Shown here: in pieces, positions 32,679 to 36,986 of the stretch
Layout: every line of letters starts with the position of its first letter
Numbering within the stretch: the first letter of the stretch is position 1
NCBI GenBank assembly: GCA_031270875.1
Contig: JAISXC010000133.1
Location: forward strand, 1 to 36,986
Length of the DNA stretch: 36,986 nt
DNA from: Desulfovibrio sp.
Lineage (GTDB): Bacteria > Desulfobacterota > Desulfovibrionia > Desulfovibrionales > Desulfovibrionaceae
Reading direction: 5' to 3'
The notes under the pieces: generated by a model
Told to the model about the DNA's origin: nothing
Seen by the model: the letters and a program-made list of their open reading frames with translations, nothing else
The model's database searches: none
Made by a program: the position numbers and the translations under genes

Positions 32679-32963
32679 ATGTCCATTGATTTCGTGGTGC
32701 ACGAGGAAGCCGACGGCGTCGGCGTCGTGGTGGTGGAAGGCATAAAGGCCGGAACGCAATGTACCGGCTGGATCATGCAGGAAGACAAAACCGTTGCCTT
32801 CACGGTTCTTGACGGCATCCCCATCGGCCACAAGGTGGCCCTGAAGGATTTCGCGGTGGGCGACACCGTGATCAAGTACAACACGGATATCGGCAGGGTG
32901 GTGGCCCCGATCAAAAAAGGCGGGCATCTCCATGTGCACAATGTGAAGACCAAGAGGTGGTGA
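32679..32963 (+). CDS. suyA: (2R)-sulfolactate sulfo-lyase small subunit (SuyA; SAF domain)
   Basis: A 94-residue SAF-domain protein, the small subunit of sulfolactate sulfo-lyase, which splits sulfolactate to pyruvate and sulfite. It corresponds to the N-terminal domain of altronate dehydratase (UxaA): GIPIGHKVALKDFAVGDTVIKYN, then IGRVVAPIKKGGHLHVHN at the C-terminus. In UxaA the two parts are fused; separate small and large genes are typical of SuyAB. ATG 32679 is preceded by AAGGAG. Three bases separate its stop from suyB. The 145-base gap before it holds no gene. Confidence 0.9.
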   Translation: MSIDFVVHEEADGVGVVVVEGIKAGTQCTGWIMQEDKTVAFTVLDGIPIGHKVALKDFAVGDTVIKYNTDIGRVVAPIKKGGHLHVHNVKTKRW

Positions 32964-32966
32964 ATC

Positions 32967-34127
32967 ATGCAAAAAACATTTTACGGCTATCGCCGCGACA
33001 ACGGCCGGGTGGGCATCCGCAATCACGTCGTCATTCTGCCTCTTGACGATCTCTCCAACGCGGCCTGCGAGGCTGTGGCCAACAACATCAAGGGCACGCT
33101 GGCCCTGCCGCACGCTTACGGCCGTCTGCAGTTCGGCGAGGATCTGGATCTGCATTTCCGCACGCTCATCGGCATGGGCAGCAACCCCAATGTGGCCGCC
33201 GTGGTGGTCATAGGCATTGAGCCCATATGGACGCAACGCATTGTGGACGGCATAGCGAAAACCGGCAAACCCGTCGCGGGGTTCGGCATTGAACAGCACG
33301 GCGATCTGGAAACCATCATGAGGGCCTCCCGGAAAGCCAAGGAATTCGTGCAGTACGCCACGGAACTGCAGCGCACGGAATGCAGGGTCGACGAACTGTG
33401 GGTTTCGTGCAAGTGCGGCGAATCCGACACCACTTCCGGCCTGGCCTCCAACCCCACGGTGGGCAACGCCTTTGACAAGCTGTGGGAGGCAGGCGCCACC
33501 ACAGTGTTCGGCGAGACGACGGAAATCACGGGCGGCGAGCATCTGGTCATGGCCCGTTGCGTCAATGAAGAGGTGAGCGCCAAATTCAAATTCTTCTTTG
33601 ACCGCTACGCCAAGGTGGTGGACGACCACAAGGTGGACGACCTGTGCGACTCCCAGCCGACCAAGGGCAATATTGAAGGCGGGCTGACGACCATTGAGGA
33701 AAAGGCTCTCGGCAACGTGCAGAAAATCGGCCGCAAGGCCCCGGTCATAGGCTGCCTGGACAAGGCGGAGTCTCCCACGGGCCCGGGCCTCTGGTTTATG
33801 GATTCCTCCTCGGCGGCCGCGGAAATGATCACCCTGGTGGCTGCGGCCGGTTTTGCGGTGCATTTCTTCCCCACCGGGCAGGGCAACATTATCGGCAATC
33901 CCGTTCTTCCGGTCATAAAACTTTCGGCGAACCCGCGCACGGTGCGCACCATGAGCGAGCATATCGACGTGGACGTTTCCGGCATTCTGCGCCGTGAAAT
34001 AAATTTGGATCAGGCTGGAGACAAACTGCTTGACATGATGTTCCGGACGTGCAATGGTCGAAACACGTCGGCCGAAGCGCTCGGACACAGAGAATTCATC
34101 ATGACGAAACTCTATGAAAGCGCATAG
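32967..34127 (+). CDS. suyB: (2R)-sulfolactate sulfo-lyase large subunit (SuyB)
   Basis: A 386-residue catalytic subunit of the UxaA C-terminal (altronate/galactarate dehydratase) family. The start [20 protein letters not shown] is the family signature, and the Cys-rich [19 protein letters not shown] and [12 protein letters not shown] blocks probably hold the iron. Length, separate small subunit and context fit SuyB, known in Paracoccus, Chromohalobacter, Bilophila and Desulfovibrio. The pathway places it after SlaB. Products are pyruvate, feeding central metabolism, and sulfite, the electron acceptor. A hexuronate dehydratase is less likely, as no sugar-acid genes are near. Confidence 0.92.
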   Translation: MQKTFYGYRRDNGRVGIRNHVVILPLDDLSNAACEAVANNIKGTLALPHAYGRLQFGEDLDLHFRTLIGMGSNPNVAAVVVIGIEPIWTQRIVDGIAKTGKPVAGFGIEQHGDLETIMRASRKAKEFVQYATELQRTECRVDELWVSCKCGESDTTSGLASNPTVGNAFDKLWEAGATTVFGETTEITGGEHLVMARCVNEEVSAKFKFFFDRYAKVVDDHKVDDLCDSQPTKGNIEGGLTTIEEKALGNVQKIGRKAPVIGCLDKAESPTGPGLWFMDSSSAAAEMITLVAAAGFAVHFFPTGQGNIIGNPVLPVIKLSANPRTVRTMSEHIDVDVSGILRREINLDQAGDKLLDMMFRTCNGRNTSAEALGHREFIMTKLYESA

Positions 34128-34254
34128 GCGACGTCCTCAGATCCTCCACACCGCACTGTGCCGCGTGACCAGCAGGTGGTTGCGCGGTGCGGTGCGGGTT
34201 TGTCGTCTCCAGGCCATCCCCCCGCGCGCTTCACCACAAAGAGCGTTCGCCGCC

Positions 34255-34277
34255 GATATGCTGAAACAGCGCATATC
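34255..34277. promoter_or_regulatory. Perfect palindrome upstream of the second tctC
   Basis: GATATGC (34255-34261) and GCATATC (34271-34277) are exact inverted repeats with a nine-base centre, 34 bases before the tctC start. It may be an operator or an RNA hairpin in the leader. The 184-base gap also contains a weaker GC-rich pair, 34150-34156 with 34187-34193. Confidence 0.4.
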
Positions 34278-34311
34278 CGTCTGCCATTTCAAGTCATGTA
34301 AAGGAGGCTTT

Positions 34312-35259
34312 ATGAAACAGCGTTTACTCACAACACTCGCCCTGGCCGCAGTTCTGACGCTGATCGCGGTTATGCCGGCGCAGGCCGTTTACCCCGACAA
34401 ACCCGTCACCATGATCATCGCTTTCACGGCCGGCGGCTCCAGCGACGTGCAGGCCCGCATCATGGAAAAATACTGGAACAAGTACGTGCCCCAGCAGAAA
34501 TGGGTTTTTGTGTACAAGCCGGGGGCCGGCGGCGCCATCGGCTTCGGCGAAATCGCCATGGCCAAGAAGGACGGCTACACCATCGGGGGGATCAACATTC
34601 CTCATCTCGTCATCCAGGCCCTTACCCAGAAAGCCCAGTTCAAGGTGGACGACTTTGACTACATCTGCCAGGTGGTCAACGATCCCCAATGCATCGTGGT
34701 GCGCAAGGACAGCAAAATAAAAAGCGCGAAGGAGCTTTTTGATTATGCCAAAGCCAACCCCGGCAAGCTCAAGGTCGGTCTTGTCGGCCCCAACAGCGGG
34801 CATCATCTGATGTACCTCGACGCCAGGAAAAAACTCGGTTTTCCGGTCACGGAAGTGTTTTACAAGGGCGCCGCCGACCAGAACGCGGCCCTGCTCGGCG
34901 GGGAAATTGACGCCATGTTCGGCAACCTGAACGACGTCATGCGCAGTTTGGAGGAAATGAACGTCCTGGCCCTCGCCGCCGAAAAGCGCAACGATTTTCT
35001 GCCGAAGGTGCCCACTCTGAAAGAGCAGGGTTATAACATTCTTTCCGACATACGCCGCGCCTTTGTGGCCCCCAAGGGGATTCCGCCGGCGGATCTGGCC
35101 TTTCTGCGCTCAACCTTCAAGAAAATCTGCATGGATCCCGATTACCTGAAAGACATGAAGACCGCCGGCCAGCCCGCCGAATATCTGGACGGCGCGGCTC
35201 TGCTCAAGCACATGCAGTCTCTGGAAACAACCGTCAAGGAGGCTTTCGTAAAAAAATAA
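34312..35259 (+). CDS. tctC: Second TTT transporter periplasmic binding protein (TctC/Bug family)
   Basis: A 315-residue binding protein. The signal peptide ends at MPAQAVY (about residue 24). The mature start YPDKPVTMIIAFTAGGSSDVQAR and the KPGAGGAIGF and KKDGYTIGGIN loops are typical Bug features. It is only distantly similar to the tctC at the left of the window (AGGSSDVQAR against GAGGGADQMAR), so the two probably bind different ligands. ATG 34312 follows AAAGGAGG. It lies 184 bases after suyB, so it could be the end of that operon or have its own promoter. A strong hairpin follows. Confidence 0.92.
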   Translation: MKQRLLTTLALAAVLTLIAVMPAQAVYPDKPVTMIIAFTAGGSSDVQARIMEKYWNKYVPQQKWVFVYKPGAGGAIGFGEIAMAKKDGYTIGGINIPHLVIQALTQKAQFKVDDFDYICQVVNDPQCIVVRKDSKIKSAKELFDYAKANPGKLKVGLVGPNSGHHLMYLDARKKLGFPVTEVFYKGAADQNAALLGGEIDAMFGNLNDVMRSLEEMNVLALAAEKRNDFLPKVPTLKEQGYNILSDIRRAFVAPKGIPPADLAFLRSTFKKICMDPDYLKDMKTAGQPAEYLDGAALLKHMQSLETTVKEAFVKK

Positions 35260-35282
35260 ACATCGGCCGGCAGCCCCACGAT

Positions 35283-35325
35283 GGTCCGGTTGTCCGGCGG
35301 GCCGCGCCCGCCGGACAACCGGACC
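35283..35325 (+). promoter_or_regulatory. Very strong hairpin between tctC and tctA
   Basis: A perfect 19-bp inverted repeat: the left arm is at 35283-35301 (GGTCCGGTTGTCCGGCGGG), the right arm at 35307-35325, with a five-base loop CCGCG. It begins 23 bases after the tctC stop and ends 36 bases before the next start. The lack of a T-run argues against simple termination; a barrier that stabilises the tctC mRNA is more likely. Confidence 0.75.
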
Positions 35326-35361
35326 CGCATTGCAATCATCATACGCCTGACGGAAACCGCC

Positions 35362-36986
35362 ATGAACGAATTCATCCTGCCCGCTTTGGCCAACCTCTGC
35401 GATCCGGTCAACATCCTCCTGATGCTCGGCGGACTTGCCGGAGGCATCATTATAGGGGCGCTGCCGGGGCTTACTGCGACCATGGGCGTGGCCCTCATGG
35501 TGCCCGTCACCTTTGCCATGGACGCGACCAGCGGCCTTGTGATGCTGGGGGCCATCTATGTCGGGGCCATTTACGGCGGGTCCAATTCCGCCTGCCTCAT
35601 CTGCACGCCGGGGACGCCTTCCTCCGTCGCCACCACCTTTGACGGCTGGCCCATGTGTCAGGCGGGAAGGGCGGACAAAGCCCTGATGACTTCCCTTCTG
35701 TCCTCATCCTTCGGCGGCATTGTGGGCACCTTGTTCCTGCTTTTTCTCGCGGCGCCCCTGGCGCGCGTGGCGCTCAAATTCGGCGGGCCGGAAAACTTCT
35801 GGCTCTGCCTCTTCGGCCTTTCGACCATTGCGGTCATGTCTTCCGGCAACATGTTCAAGGGCCTTGTTTCCGGCGGACTGGGCATGCTGGTGGCCACCAT
35901 CGGTCTTGACCCGCACATGGCCACGCCGCGCTTCACCTTCGGCTGTTATCCGCTGATACAGGGCGTGGAAGTCATCCCGGCCATGATCGGCCTTTTTTCC
36001 ATTTCCCAGGTTCTCTATCTCATCGGCAGCTACAAGCCCTTCATTGCTCAATACAATCCCACTCCCGGCATTTTCGGCGTTGTGGCGCGCGAGCTGCTGA
36101 CGAAATGCAAGACGGTGTTGCTGCGCTCTTCGATCATCGGCACATTTGTCGGCATGCTGCCCGGCGCCGGCGGAGAAATAGCCTCCATCATCGCCTACAA
36201 CGAGAGCAAACGCTGGGACAAACAGCCGGATCGCTACGGCACGGGCATCACCGAAGGCGTGGCCTCCAGCGAAAGCGCCAACAACGCCGTCATCGGCGGG
36301 GCGCTCATCCCCATGCTCACCTTGGGCATTCCCGGCAGCGCGGTGGCCGCCGTCATTCTCGGTGCCCTGCTGGCCAAAGGCATCCTGCCCGGTTTCAAGG
36401 TGTTCACGGTCACGGGGGATCTGGCCTATACCTTCATTTTGTCGCAGTTCGCCGTGAACCTGCTCATGATTCCCGTGGGCCTGCTTCTCATCAGGCTGCT
36501 GGTCCGCCTGCTCAGCGTGCGTCTCACCTTTGTGGCCATCGGCATTGTGCTGCTTTCGGTCATCGGTTCGTACGCCATCCGCAACAGCATGCTGGATGTC
36601 TGGATTGCCATGCTCTTCGGCATCCTCGGCTACTTCTGCAACAGGGTCAAACTGGATACCGGGGCAATGGCGCTCGGCATCATTCTGGGACCGATGATCG
36701 AGGAAAACTTCGGCAAATGCGTCAGCCTTTCCAAGGTGCCGGGGTCTTCGGTCATGCAGGTTTTTCTGGACAGCCCCATCTCGCTGGTGTTGATTTTACT
36801 GACCCTGCTCTCGCTGTGCACGCCGTTTCTTATGAAGTTGCGCCGCCGCCGCGCCTTGGCGGAAGCCGGCCTGCCCGCGCAGCCCGCTCTCGCCAGCAGA
36901 GCGGACTGGCTGAAGGACGCATTGTCCGGGTTCTTTGTTCTTCTGATTGCCGGGGTGTTTTTTACGCAACTGCATGAACTGGAAGA
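35362..36986 (+). CDS. tctA: Second TTT transporter large membrane subunit (TctA, possibly fused to TctB; partial at right edge)
   Basis: An open frame of 541 codons running off the window, so it has no stop here. It has both duplicated TctA loops: GALPGLTATMGVALMVPVTF with IYGGSNSACLICTPGTPSSV, and GMLPGAGGEIASIIAY with the ESANNAVIGGALIPMLTLGIPG block. TctA proteins usually end near residue 500. Here, after the basic MKLRRRRALAEAG and an Ala-rich linker, a new segment DWLKDALSGFFVLLIAGVFF begins that resembles the first helix of TctB. No separate tctB lies between tctC and this gene, so a TctA-TctB fusion is likely. ATG 35362 has only a weak GGA site. Confidence 0.88.
   Translation, partial: MNEFILPALANLCDPVNILLMLGGLAGGIIIGALPGLTATMGVALMVPVTFAMDATSGLVMLGAIYVGAIYGGSNSACLICTPGTPSSVATTFDGWPMCQAGRADKALMTSLLSSSFGGIVGTLFLLFLAAPLARVALKFGGPENFWLCLFGLSTIAVMSSGNMFKGLVSGGLGMLVATIGLDPHMATPRFTFGCYPLIQGVEVIPAMIGLFSISQVLYLIGSYKPFIAQYNPTPGIFGVVARELLTKCKTVLLRSSIIGTFVGMLPGAGGEIASIIAYNESKRWDKQPDRYGTGITEGVASSESANNAVIGGALIPMLTLGIPGSAVAAVILGALLAKGILPGFKVFTVTGDLAYTFILSQFAVNLLMIPVGLLLIRLLVRLLSVRLTFVAIGIVLLSVIGSYAIRNSMLDVWIAMLFGILGYFCNRVKLDTGAMALGIILGPMIEENFGKCVSLSKVPGSSVMQVFLDSPISLVLILLTLLSLCTPFLMKLRRRRALAEAGLPAQPALASRADWLKDALSGFFVLLIAGVFFTQLHELE

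Noticed and set aside
32439..34088. A 549-codon open frame on the minus strand opposite suyB
   Set aside because: It is a shadow of GC-rich codon bias antisense to a clearly conserved gene; its translation shows no family motif and low-complexity His/Arg/Gly runs.

Overview
The window reads like a chromosomal segment of a sulfite-respiring, Desulfovibrionaceae-type bacterium (Desulfovibrio/Bilophila-like). The basis is the gene content: two organosulfonate-catabolism cassettes, HypF for NiFe-hydrogenase maturation, TRAP and tripartite tricarboxylate (TTT) transporters, a UbiA-type prenyltransferase, and GC-rich coding (about 60% in hand-counted rows). The assignment rests on recognised families, not on a database search.

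Layout. (1) 1-1765, minus strand: a GntR/FCD regulator, a LOG-family nucleoside-monophosphate phosphoribohydrolase and the tRNA adenosine deaminase TadA (cut by the left edge). (2) 1766-9688, plus strand, divergent from gntR: a CoA-acylating aldehyde dehydrogenase of the MmsA type, a TTT transporter (TctC, TctB, TctA), a 28-codon stump of a B12-binding mutase subunit, and a glycyl radical enzyme (GRE) whose active-site spacing matches isethionate sulfite-lyase. The GRE is visibly lower in GC than its neighbours. It is followed by a 449-base gene-poor stretch with a possible transposase remnant, then an IlvD/Edd-family dehydratase. (3) 11957-18631: a housekeeping block with tRNA-Thr, DarP, a UbiA prenyltransferase and MogA on the minus strand, and QueF, FtsY, a sodium:solute symporter, a YdjM-like membrane protein, tRNA-Gly and tRNA-Cys on the plus strand. 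(4) 18756-26907, minus strand: a diguanylate cyclase paired with a V4R sensor protein, an RluA-type pseudouridine synthase, HypF, a degenerate EAL-HDOD protein and a sigma54-dependent activator. (5) 26938 to the right edge, plus strand: twin operator-like palindromes, a sigma54 promoter, then a pathway for 2,3-dihydroxypropane-1-sulfonate (DHPS): dehydrogenase, TRAP transporter DctPQM, sulfolactaldehyde dehydrogenase, sulfolactate sulfo-lyase SuyAB, and a second TTT transporter cut by the right edge.

How they fit. The right-hand cassette would import DHPS or sulfolactate, oxidise DHPS through sulfolactaldehyde to sulfolactate, and split that into pyruvate and sulfite. The left-hand cassette would release sulfite from another sulfonate by radical C-S cleavage, with the CoA-acylating dehydrogenase possibly handling the aldehyde product. 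Both deliver sulfite for respiration by a reductase encoded elsewhere. No GRE-activating radical SAM enzyme and no sulfite reductase lie in the window. Each of the three binding-protein genes is followed by a hairpin, which suggests shared control of transporter subunit ratios.
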